A stretch of DNA of 64,000 bases from Rhizopus sp. PT2906 (lineage: Eukaryota; Mucoromycota; Mucoromycetes; Mucorales; Rhizopodaceae), in the NCBI GenBank assembly GCA_025529335.1, contig JAMYHX010000028.1, positions 62,001 to 126,000 on the forward strand. Reading direction: 5' to 3'. The notes under the pieces are model-generated. The model was not told the origin of the DNA. It ran no database searches and was given only the letters and a program-made list of their open reading frames with translations. The position numbers and the translations under genes are program-made. Shown here in pieces: positions 1 to 11,700 of the stretch. Positions within the stretch are counted from its first letter, which is position 1, and every line of letters starts with the position of its first letter.

Positions 1-1028
1 TGAGTCGCTATCAGAGCTAGACTCTTCCTTCTTTTCTTCCTTCTTCTCTTCCTTTTCTTCTTCACTGTCGGATGAGTCACTGTCAGAGCTGCTTGAGTCG
101 CTATCAGAGCTAGATTCTTCCTTTTTTTCTTCCTTCTTCTCTTCTTCTTCACTTTCAGATGAGTCACTGTCAGAGCTTGAGCTATCAGAAGAGCTTTCGG
201 AACTAGACGATTCAGATTCTTTCTTTTCTTCTTCCTTTTCTTCGTCAGACGAATCACTGTCAGAGCTGGAAGAGCTTGATTCCTTTTCGGCTTCCTTCAT
301 TTCCTCGTCTTCATCAGATGATTCACTATCAGAAGAAGAATCGCTCTCAGAGCTGGAAGAAGATGAACTAGATTCATCCTTCTTTTCTTCTTCATCATCA
401 GAAGATTCGCTTTCAGAACTGGAGCTTGAGCTGCTATCAGAGCTAGACTCCTTTTCGGCTTCCTTCATTTCAACATCTTCATCAGAAGACGATTCGCTAT
501 CGGAGCTGCTGGATTCCTTCTTTTCCTCTTCTTCGTCAGAGGATGATTCGCTCTCAGAGCTGGAAGAGGATGAACTAGATTCAGAACTAGAGGAGGATGA
601 GCTAGATTCAGAGCTAGAAGAGGATGAACTAGATTCAGAACTTGAGCTTTCCTCTTCTTCATCAGAAGATTCAGAATCGGAAGAATCACTTGAAGAGGAA
701 CTTTCTTCACTGGATGATTTAGAACTAGAGGAATCGCTGTCACTGGAGTCTCTACACAACATGTGTAAGTATACATATATATATATGCGCGCACACACAG
801 TGTAGCTCTGTTTCTTACTTGTTTTCATAAGCTTCAAAGATCGCAGCAAGATCTTTTTTCGCTTTTTCTTTAGTGACCTATATAAACAATAAATGTTGTC
901 AATTTCTGACTTCATGCAAATAAAAAAGTTAAGCTTACAGAAGAATTGGCCATCTTTAAAGATTCGGCTGCTTCGTTGTATCCCTTGGATAAGAGATATT
1001 TGTAAACGTGAGCGTCAAGAGAAGACAT
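1..1028 (-). CDS. SRP40: SRP40/NOLC1-like nucleolar phosphoprotein, N-terminal part
   Basis: Partial gene running off the left window edge. Exons 1028-939, 877-819 and 751-1 join in phase. The first 50 residues form a LisH-type helix pair (starting MSSLDAHVYKYLLSKGYNEA), followed by a very long Ser/Asp/Glu-rich tract with runs of acidic casein-kinase-2-like sites. A LisH motif followed by acidic serine repeats is the layout of yeast Srp40 and animal Nopp140/NOLC1, nucleolar chaperones of small nucleolar RNPs. The conserved SRP40 C-terminal domain would lie outside the window, so the family call rests on the N-terminus and composition. The start at 1028 is the first ATG and is preceded by a T-rich leader. 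Other frames also stay open through the repeat because of its low complexity. Confidence 0.75.
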
Positions 1029-1323
1029 TGTGAATGAAGGGAAAGGTTTTGAAAGAAATTGCTAAAACGTTTTTTTTTTTTTTTTATGAATTTCCCCGCA
1101 CGCACGCACTCGCGCGCGTTCCTTTGTTTCTAGAAACCAGTGGCTTTTTAATACACAGTCACAGACGAACCCAGGAACACAAGACAAACATCCGTAGTAA
1201 TCTGGTTATTTATAGATGAAAAGTACACAATGCTCCACATATTATTTCTTTTTCTTTGGAATAACAATAATGGTAAATAAGTAATGAATGATAAAGAAAG
1301 AACGTAAGGGTATGCTAGATAAT

Positions 1324-4300
1324 TTAATGAATGGTAAGATACTGTCTTCTAAAGCCTGCAATGCCAATAATTGTATCCATTAATCCTGGGTGAGAGGATA
1401 CGAATTGGAATATAAGCCATATTATCATTACTATATATACATATAATTAGTATTCATTATAAAATATATAAAAAAAGAAACTTACGGCAAAGCATTGGCA
1501 CCCAGAAAGAGTAAAGTCTTCTGTCTCGTCGTTTGCTTACAGCTACTGCATATTCTTCTTGATTTGTCGTTGAAGAGGCTACACTGTGATTATCTTCTTT
1601 ATCATCTTCTGTTACTAAACTTCCAGCACCCATAGCATAGGCTAGTGCCATATACCAAGCCAATGTTTGTTCTGGTTCTTCTTGTTGATGCGTCTTGTTG
1701 TTTGAAAACAAGCCAGACATCATGGAAGCAGGTCGACTAGGGAATTGAAGGATGTGATCTGCAATATTCTTGAGATTAAGATCAGTAGGCTTGGCAGGGA
1801 TATTGTTTTTGATGTTTTGTAATAAATCGTTGGGCGCCGCTGGTTGAAAGTGAGAGAGTGTGCGCTGCATCCAGCTCATCTCTTTGGGTACAATCTTTTC
1901 ATCTTCATAATCTGTAGGCGGATCAACATCGTGAAGCGGCTCTGCGTCCATGATCTCTTCAGGTGAATGAGATGCTGTTTCTATTTCTTTCAAGTACTGA
2001 ATGAATGGTTGCTGAGTGATGCGTCTCTTGCGGTTCCGTAGGCCGTCGCCATAGCTTGCTGTGACCAGATGTGGTTGCTCGTGTTGCTCGTCCAAGGAAT
2101 CATCAGAGTCTGATAAATAACTATATTGTTCCCAATTGACATTCTTTGCTTCATCTTCTGCTACATCAGCATCACTTAACCAGACACTGGCTTCCTCATC
2201 GTCTTCATCAAATGAGGTATCAATGTCTGCACTCAGCATATCAGATGAATCATATCCGTATTCAGAATCAGAAGAGTAGTAATCGTCATCGGCAGGAGTA
2301 TGGTTCCAGAGCATATAACGAATTGTTGGGTCATCCGTGAGCTGCAGAGGCTTCTTGTTCCATCTGTTTGATATTTCTGGGTCTGCCGAACCCTTTTCTA
2401 ATAGGACAGCAGCCACATTTTGATGGTTATGCCATGCGGCATAGTGTAAAGCAGTATATCCGTTTTTATCCGTTATATTAGTGTTACAGCCAAGACGAAT
2501 AAGCATCTCGGACAGCTGTGCAAATCCAAGCATAGCAGCAAAATGAAGCATGGTATGGCCTTGGGCGCTGGTGATGGAAACATCAGCTGGGTCCACATCA
2601 CGAAAGGTAGTCATGACTTCAAGCACTTGCATGATGTGGCGTTCTAGATTGGTTTGCTGAGGCTGATTACCGTGAGTCGTTGTGTTGTTTTGAGTTTGGC
2701 TATCGTTGTTGTTTGCTCCTCCTTGAACGATACGCATGGCAATTTCTCTCGCATTCTCTACTTTACCCGTCATCTTGAGGCCAACAACCTGAAGAGCGAG
2801 TTCCATAAGAGCACGGTCATTTTCATTGTAGTAAGTGAACAGCATAACATCTTGACTATCCATCACGAGCGGGTACTCTTTGAAGGATACGACAACAGTA
2901 CCTACATCAGCAGCAGGTGGTAAGATACACACAAGTGTATTCGGGGACCAGTAGTGTGTACTAGAAGCAGCTACATCTCCAAACATGCAAGTCAAGCCTG
3001 AACGAAAACCTGAGCCGAGAAGAGTGACCTCGATGCCACCATAAGTTGGCCCTTCATTAGGAATAAGACGTTGGAGTAAAGGCCGTTCGGGAGGTGTACC
3101 GAGCACTTCAGGTGATAAGAAAGAAGAGACCTCATTTATCTTGGTCAGTTCTGGAGAAGGACGGGGTTGTATCTGATAATGGTTATGAAATTGTCTGGGG
3201 AGAACTGAAGGTGTTGATGAGGTGCTGCCTATATGCCTCGAGTCAAAGGAAGAAGTTGTAAAATGAGAAGATGAACCGTCCATGTCTGTTCTAGGCCTTT
3301 TTCTACCAGATTTAAGCTTGTTTGACTTGTGATCATCAGTTATCATGATTGGAGGCGATATACCCGTGGCAACTTGTTTGCCAATGTGATCATTCATTTC
3401 AAAATAAATACTAAGTATAATATTTAGGGATTGATTGATATCAGTCATGTATTCTTCTTTACCAGAATCCAACTCGTTCATTGTGATGTCGACAGTAGCA
3501 AGTGATTCTAGTTGGAAGTATGGTGTCGCCCGAGCTAAAGTCTACTACTTCTGAGCAATTGAACAACAAGATCTTTTGTTCTTCATTTGCTATAGATTTC
3601 TCGTCATCCAACTTTTGTTGTTCCTCTGAATCAACTTTTTTGTTTTCTTTTCTTCTTTGAGATCGTTTACGCTGTATATTTTTATGAATTAGAATAACAA
3701 TAATAATGATAATAAGTGTGTACCTCTCGTTGAATGCAACCAAGACAAGTAACTACTTTTCGAGATGGATCACTGGCACAAATAACCCTTGCTGACAGAT
3801 AAAGCATTTTTTCAGGATGAACTGTTGAATTATCTAAGCCAGCAATATTTGCAACCTTTGAACCGTTGGGCGCAGTGGATAATAGGATTTGTCGTTTTAA
3901 TTTTTCTTTAGCGACCATATGTTCGGGTAACTTTAGATGAGACCATTGTTGAGCTTTGTCTCCATCATCAGTAACTAATTGAATACATAACTTTATTTGT
4001 GTCTCCACACGAGACTTGGCACCTGTTTGAGGCACACCCAGTACTCTGATTTGCATTCTATAATAATAATTATAAGTTTTTTTTTTATTTCTTTCATATA
4101 TCATATCTTACCCAGGCAATGGTTTATTTTGATGAGTATCCATCTGAGGTGACCTTTAGGAAAGTTATTCCTCTTGTTTATTTATCATTTATATTATATA
4201 TAAATGTACCTTGAATTAAAAGAATATCCTGTAATATGATTTGTATAATTCTTTGCAAGATCAGGAATCGCCTATATGGTAGTTGTTATTATTATATGAT

Positions 4301-4679
4301 GAAATATCGTTTTCGAGTAGTTTACATGATTGAAATCTGGCCAAAAATTGGATGATGATGATGTTGGTTCATTTTTGTTGTTGTTATTATTTGGTGAAAG
4401 TGAGTCAACGAAAGCAGAAGTAAAGACAGTATTTGGGGATGTGGATATAGTTGTCGTAACAGGTGAAATAGTGTTGTTATTACTTTGTGGTTGCATAAAG
4501 AATAAAGGATTGTCTGATGTCAGTTGACTTAATTTATGAAAAAAGGATTGGTCCATAAATGATAATGGTTGTGTAGTATTATGAGTCTCGTCATGTGGTT
4601 CTGATGTAGAAGAGCCTGAAGGTGAGTCGCATGTCTGAAAGTTGTCTTCCATTACTAGTGAAGCAGGAAAGTCTACCAT
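1324..4679 (-). CDS. MGA2: Mga2/Spt23-type ER-membrane transcription factor (IPT + ankyrin + C-terminal membrane anchor)
   Basis: Seven exons join in phase: 4679-4326, 4271-4210, 4153-4112, 4057-3724, 3671-3463, 3410-1486 and 1430-1324, giving about 1,010 residues. A conserved fungal N-terminal region (RVLGVPQTGAKSRV, CYCRHHNERVGFCIYF, ISPPIMITDDHKS) precedes an IPT/TIG fold at about residues 445-528 and two ankyrin repeats at about 618-700 (GHTMLHFAA, GYTALHYAA). An acidic region follows. The last exon supplies most of a hydrophobic segment (about 969-986) and a short tail. In yeast, Mga2 and Spt23 are ER-anchored precursors released by ubiquitin/proteasome processing that activate the OLE1 desaturase gene; the same role here is inferred. 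Exons 2 and 3 are short (62 and 42 bases) and are the least certain part of the model. Confidence 0.88.
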
Positions 4680-5322
4680 TTAAGTAATAAATATAAAAAA
4701 GAAAAAAATAGGGCTTAAACAAGGTTCAAAGAAAGGAAAGAAAAAAAAAAGAGTTGAATTATAAAAAAAAGCTTTTTGAGGCAGTAAAAACGAATAATTA
4801 TCGTCCAATAAGAATTACAGAATGACTAGAGTACGTGTGATCAATTAAAGCTTAATAGTGAAAAAAGTAGTAGTAAGATAAATATAAACTCTTTTCTTTC
4901 TTTCTTTCTTTGCTGCCCCTATTTATGGGGTAAAATCATAAACTGTCCGTTGCTATGATATAAACTTTTTTTTTTTTTTGCCTTGAATGGCTCTTTATTG
5001 ATATCACATGAACCACACTTCTTTTTAGCCACGATTATTTCTCAAAGAGACAATTGGGATGAAATATATCAATTACTTCTTCTTTACCCAAAAAAAACGG
5101 CCTCATAGGCACACATATGCTTTTCTTTATTGTATCTATTTTCCCCAAAAATAGGCATTACACTAGGTTATTTCTTGTTACCCCTTGTAATGATAGAAAT
5201 CAATAGAATACATCATCAATTGATAATATACATAATATGTGTATTACCTCTGTACAATAAACATTATAGAATGTGTGTATATATATAATTTCTTTATTAC
5301 ATGTTTTTACAAGGTTGGACGC
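4680..5322. other. Intergenic: Mga2 promoter and H+-ATPase 3' flank
   Basis: No gene recognised. It holds the upstream region of the Mga2-like gene and the 3' side of the H+-ATPase gene. AT-rich, with a short TTTC repeat near 4895-4912 and several A/T runs. Confidence 0.6.
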
Positions 5323-8281
5323 TTAATATGATTTAATAGAACTATCAGATTCACGCCTCATCGCTCTATCATAACCAAATCTCGATCGTTGAACGAACGC
5401 AGCAGCCTTGGTTGTTGGCTTTTTCTTAGAGGTAGCAAATGTTGATGTTGTTGAAGGATTCTTTTCAATCTTTTCCCAAATAAATATAGTCAGGACCTTG
5501 ACCAAGTCAATAATAAGGAAAATAGCCAAAGAGATGGCAATGATAATCAAACCGCGTGGCCATCCTATTCCTGAAATGTTTTGGCTTTGACCAACACCAT
5601 AGACAGACAAGAAGAGAGCAATAACCTGAGTTCCCAATACGATGACACTAAAGACAAGTGAGGGCATACTCTTCCACCAGAATGTGTTTGTACGTGTGGA
5701 AAAGATCACAAAATGAGGTGCTATAATAAAAAGTGGATCAATAAAGCACATGTCAAACATATACACACACACACACACTCAACTTACCAGAAGATATGTG
5801 CAAGTACATAATGGTGGAGAGCTCTTCAGGTGCCACATGTAAAACGTCACGGAATATATAAAAGTGAGCAAATGAAAATAAAGATAGTGCAACCGCAAGA
5901 ACACATGAAAGCACAATCAAAAGCCTTAGTCTCCACATGTTGGGTGAATGTGAGATACTGACGTTATCTACAGCCATAATAAGTGTTGCTGCATCATTCA
6001 GTAAAGAGATCAAAATCAAGAATACAGGTGGCATCTTCCAATCTTCTGCAAGCGTAATAACAAAGAAAAAAAGTAAAAAGTGTATGGTAGACGTTATTCT
6101 ATACAGAGCATATGACTGAAGACGTTGAAAGATGACTCTTGATGTTTTGATACCATCAATAATTGCTGATAAACCTGGCTCTAACAACACAATGTCTGAG
6201 GCAGATCGAGCAGCATCTGTAGCACCTGCGACAGCTATACCAACATTGGCCTTCTTGAGTGCTGGTGCATCATTAACACCATCTCCTGTCATTGCTACAA
6301 AGTATCCACGTTCTTGGAGTAATTCAACCACTTTGTATTTATGCTCTATAAATAATATCTTAGTCTTCTTTTCTTTTCTTTTCCTTTTCCTTTTTCTTTA
6401 CCTGGAATGACTCTGGCAAAACCATCAGAATACAAGCACATATCCGAGATTTCCTGCTCTGATTTACTGGGGTCTACTAATTCATCTGCATCCATAATAT
6501 TCTGGCCCATTCCCAATCTTCCTGCTACTTCTTTAGCAATCACTCTTTGATCACCTGTGATCATCTTGACAGAGATACCATATCTTTGACATTCAGCTAA
6601 TGTTTCTGCAGAGTCATTTCTTGGAGGATCAATAAAACTAAGCAAACCAATCAATTCCCAGTCTTCCATGCCATTGACCGTACGAGCAACGCCCAAAGAT
6701 CTTAAACCACGACTGGCAAAAGAATTGACCATTTCCTCTGCTTCTTTATTTCCTCCAACCATTTTGAGAATTGCAGGGGGAGCGCCCTTGGCAACACGAA
6801 AAGTGGCAAGTGTTGCGGTATCTTGAACAGTTGCTTGAGCGGTTTTATCAACTGGATTAAAGGGTTTGAAGGAGGTGACCTTGTATCCCTGTACTGTGTG
6901 GCTACCATCATTCATCACTTGAGGATGATGGGTTTCAGCAGCGGTTCTAACTGCAAATTCGATAGGGTCATCAGTAGCTACTTCAGAAGCTAAATAAGAG
7001 TAGAGTAAGATATCGTCTTTAGAATAAGATCCAGCAAGATAAGGTTCGTCAAATGTTAATTCATTCTTTGTCAAGGTGCCTGTTTTATCACTGCAAAGAA
7101 TAGAAACTGAAGCAAACTCTTCAACGGCTGTTAATCGTTTGACGATAACTTGACGCTTTGCTAACTGCTTTGCTCCAATCGCCATGGTAACTGACATGAC
7201 AGTGGGTAAACCAACGGGAATACTATAAAAAAATTAATATAGTTCTTCTTTTCTTGTTCATCTGACTTACGCAGCGATGGTAAGCACCACCATTTCATTA
7301 AGAATAGCCAATACTTGATCACCAGAGATTGAACCCGTCGTGTTCCTCTGCTCAATCAAGTCATACACAAATAAGATCAGGACCAAGACAATGGAGATGA
7401 TGATTAAAAAGTTGCCGATATAGTTTATAACCTTTTGAAATCTTCCAGAATCCGTAGTCACTGTGATCAAGCTGGCAGTTCTTCCGATAAATGTGTCTGG
7501 ACCAGTACGAACAACGATGGCCTGCTGTTGGCCTTGTTTCACCACGCAGGATGAGTAGATCAAGCTGCCTGGCTTCTTTTTGGCTGGCAGTGATTCACCT
7601 GTGAGCGAACTCTGGTCCACTTGAATGTCTGTCTCAATTGCTTCCCCTGAGGCACCAATGCCTAGCAGTTTTGCATCGGCAGGTACAATGTCTCCAAGTC
7701 TCAAGACAATAATATCTCCAACAACTATATCTCGTGCAGCTATCTCTGTCAACTGACCGTTACGCCAACATCGACAGTGCAGTGCCAGACTGTCTTTTAA
7801 GGACGCAATCGCTGACTCGGCTCGACTTTCTTCTACGTATCCAATGATTGCATTGATGATCAACATGCCCAAAATGATGCCAAAATCAAGCCAGTCCTTT
7901 GTTAAAGCTGTCAATATAAGGGATATTTCCATTAGATATGAAATGGCTCCTGTAACTAAATAGAAAGGTTAGGATTTCCTTTTCTGGACTGTTATCTTTA
8001 TGCTTACAGAACGATAAAAAATGCAACAGTTTATTTCTTTTCTTTTCTGTCAGCTCATTTCTTCCAAACCGGTTTCGTCTTTCAATAACTTGGTCATCAG
8101 TGAGTCCAAAGGTGGGCTGTGTTTGTAAGTAAGGCTCCAAGTGAGGTGGAACCTCATCCGTAATGGTTTGTTGTTTTTCTGTTGTCAGTTTTGTTGAACT
8201 TGTTAAAGGGACTGCTTCCTCTCCACTGTGTGTGTATTGGTTTGTTATATCTTCTGGTTCAGATACTTTGTGATAACCCAT
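5323..8281 (-). CDS. PMA1: Plasma-membrane H+-transporting P-type ATPase (P3A, PMA1 family)
   Basis: Five exons join in phase: 8281-8008, 7955-7271, 7222-6402, 6345-5788 and 5720-5323, giving 911 residues, close to fungal PMA1 length. Visible landmarks are the actuator TGES at about 210-213, the M4 IPVGLP motif, the phosphorylation site DKTGT with Asp at about 365, the hinge GDGVND at about 614-619, and M6 LNDAATLIMAVDN, matching the P3A pattern. The enzyme pumps protons out across the plasma membrane using ATP and powers nutrient uptake. The C-terminal tail is Lys/Arg/Ser-rich (ending RRESDSSIKSY), where fungal PMA1 carries its phosphorylation-controlled autoinhibitory segment; that regulation is inferred. 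The first intron uses the TTTAG acceptor before TTACAGGAGCC, because the CAG three codons later breaks the frame. Confidence 0.95.
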
Positions 8282-8713
8282 ATTTATATATATATTTATA
8301 TATTTCTTTGAACCAAGAAAAAAAGAGAGAGAAGAGGCTAAAGAAAGTTAACTTTGCTATAAAAAGAAACCTGTAGCTTAATTTAGTGACTATCGTGTGG
8401 CTCAGGGCATTTTATTGTGAAAATGACAAAATTCTCAGCCAACTATTTTTATTTATATAGTTCTTATCAGTAGTGATAATCGATAGCTGGCTTTATTATA
8501 TCTTGTAATGTGTATTCAAAAGTATTACTTGTACAAAGCATCTGTATGAAAAAAGTCATAGATACACGTAGTAAATAAAGATCATTTGCTTAGGACAATT
8601 TGAGATTTTTTATAGGTTGGAGTAACCCAATAATTTCATTGACAGATGATTCAAAAAAGGTAATTTGTGATTAACAATGATATTCAACTTATAAACAGAG
8701 GGTTTTATTTATT
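8282..8713. other. Intergenic: H+-ATPase promoter
   Basis: AT-rich spacer between two minus-strand genes: the promoter of the H+-ATPase and the 3' flank of the ABC transporter. Nothing else recognised. Confidence 0.6.
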
Positions 8714-11700
8714 TTAATAAATCTTAGAGTGATCATCTGGTCTCTGTTCTTCAAGATGATGAGCTTGAGATTCTTTAGACATGGTGAGAAGGATATCATA
8801 TTCACCAGATTGCTCACACATAGATTTGAAGACACCAGTTCCAGAGTTACCACATAATAGATTATAAGGTGTATCATATTCAATAATATTTCCTTGGTCG
8901 AGTACCAAGACACGATCATAATCAATAATCGTACGGAGTCTATGTGCAATACAGAGCAAAGTAGAGTTTGTAAACTCTTCGCGAATGGTGGCCTGAATCT
9001 TTGTATCGGTCTCAAAATCAACGCTAGCTGTTGCTTCATCCATAATGATAACCTTGCTGTTTCTAAGCAGAGCACGAGAAAGACACAATAGTTGTCGCTG
9101 ACCTTGAGAGAAGTTACTACCCCCTTCGCTCACCTTTTGGGATAAACTGACGATAGAAGAAGGAGCACGGTTTTCTTCAGTGTCTACAGAGCTGGAAGAA
9201 GACCCAGGGCCAGCCAAATGCTTAGCTCGGTCGGCTGGGTTAGCGAGATGTGCACGCTCTAAAGCCTCCCAGACAGCTTCATCAGTGTGCTCGTCAAATG
9301 GATCAAGGTTAGAACGAATAGTGCCATTAAATAAGACAGCGTCTTGAGGAATAATAGTGATTTTTGAACGAAGATCTTGGAGGCCAATCTTTGCGATATC
9401 AATTCCATCAATGCTAATCGATCCTTCGCTGGCTTCTAAGAAACGGAAGAAGCTGAGGCCCATCGTACTTTTGCCGGAACCAGTACGACCGACGATACCA
9501 ATCTTTTCGTGAGCCTTTGTAGAAAAGGAGATGCCGTGTAAGACAGGGTCAAGTTCAGGGGCGTAACGGACAACAAGATCTTTCACTTCGATAGCACCGG
9601 TTGTAGGCCATGCAGCGGGAGGACGATGACTTTCGATCACAGCGGGTGCTTCTTGATCAATTTCAAGGTATTCTTGAACACGCTCAACTGAGTTGAGGTT
9701 CATTTCAACTTGGGTATACTGACGGATGAACCAATACACATATTCTAAGAAACTACGAGCATAGAACAATGAGATACCAGCCACACCTGCGTCGATTCTG
9801 TTGATGTTTATAAGCAAGAATACACCAGCAGAGAGGGTAACAAATGCACCAACAAATTCGATACGTGCGTAAAGCCAGCGATTAGCCATCCAAAGGAAAT
9901 AATATGATGTTGTATAAGTATCAAGCTTTTTAAAGACTGAAATCATAAATTGTTCTTCGACACCATAGGCACGAATGGTAGTAACACCGATTAGAGATTC
10001 AGTAAACTGAGAATAAATAGGGGAGCGACTGACAGAGTTCAGACGCTTGAGCTCACGAGATGCACGAAGATAGAATAAACCAATGAGAACATATAAAGCA
10101 CCTAGTTGTGACCTTGTTAGCTTGATATGTATATATATAAAAAATGACAATAACTTACCAATAAGGATGACAGTAATAATAAATTCTGGTGTAATCGCAG
10201 ACATAACAACAGTAGCAGCAATGATGGCAGTGACACATTCAATCAAGAAACTGGCAGAGCGAGCAAGTTGAAGATCGATTACGGAAACGTCTTTACCAAA
10301 TCTGTTTAGGATACGACCCACAGGAGTTGTATCAAAGAATCGCATAGGGGCGCGGACAATACGGTCGACTAAAGAATCAAACAAGGTACGAGCACCACGG
10401 ATCGAACCCCAGTAGAGCATTGCACTTCTGATAGCTTCAAAAAGAATACAACTAACACTAATAACTATATATATTCCAATGTAGTAATCTACATTCACAG
10501 GACTTCTTTCTTCGAAAACCCATGTTTTGAACACATTCTGATTTTGAACAACGCTTGTTAATGTGTTAAAGATCTCTGGAACTGCAGGTGCTTTTGTGGC
10601 CAAAGCTACAAAAGGTGCACCCTCTTGAGCATATGCTTGAACAGTAGCATTGACTGGGCTAGAACTGTAGGCAGCAGCCCATACCTTTAACCACCAATTT
10701 TCAGCAAAGACCAAACAACGTGAAGCAGCATATCCAAACGCAACAGCGGACCAGAAGAACCATCCACCACAGGCAGCAAGGTAAGTTGCGTAAACCTTGA
10801 ACTTGACCTGCCCTTTCTCTGTAGTTTCTTCCTTGATCAGCTTGGCAGCTTCAGTTGTGTTATCCAGATCAATATTTGCGTCGTCTTGTTTATCTTCATC
10901 TACCACATCCTCAACAGTATCTTCATCTATTTCCGTTTCAAGCTCTTTTCCAATCAACTGTGTGAGCTGACCACTTTCTTTCAAGCTCTCGATACTTTCA
11001 CAACCCAAGACATTGCCATGGTCGATCTTGACCAAAAACTTTGCTGCAGGTAGGCACAGTCTTACGTGATGAGTTACCAAAACAACAGTACGTCCTTGAA
11101 GAAGATCACCCATAATACATTCCTTAAATATGTGTTTAGAGGTATGCGCATCAACAGCACTAAGACAGTCATCCAAGAGTACAGTTTTGGCATATGAATA
11201 AACAGCTCTCGCTAATGATACTCTATATATACTATATTAGTTTCCCACTTTATAATGTTTGTTACTTTACAATTACCTTTGCTTTTGACCACCAGAGAGA
11301 GAAATACCCTTTTCACCAATTTCAGTTCGATCACCATCAGGCAAGATGCCCAAATCTTTGATCAATGCACATTGATATAAAGTCTTTTTATACCTAGCTT
11401 CGTCATAAGGCAGTCCAAACAAGATGTTGTCACGGATAGAAGCATGCTGCAAAAAAGGCTGTTGGGCCACATAGGCAACTTTATCAAGATATAAGCTGGG
11501 ATATTCAGGGTCAACTTTAGAGTAGTTCTCAGTCTGAAGTTTAACTTTAGAAGGCAAGTACACTCTGCCTGATACAATATCCATTTCTCCCAAAAGAGCA
11601 TGGAGGAAACTACTCTTTCCGCTACCAGTAGCACCAATCACTATACTCAACTTGCCAGTAGGAAAGTTGAATCGAGGCACACGTAATCGATAAACAGGAG

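Noticed and set aside
465..794. 109-codon minus-strand frame rich in Leu/Pro/Lys inside the SRP40-like repeat
   Set aside because: It is an alternate frame of the low-complexity serine repeat. The spliced frame beginning with the LisH motif is the real one.
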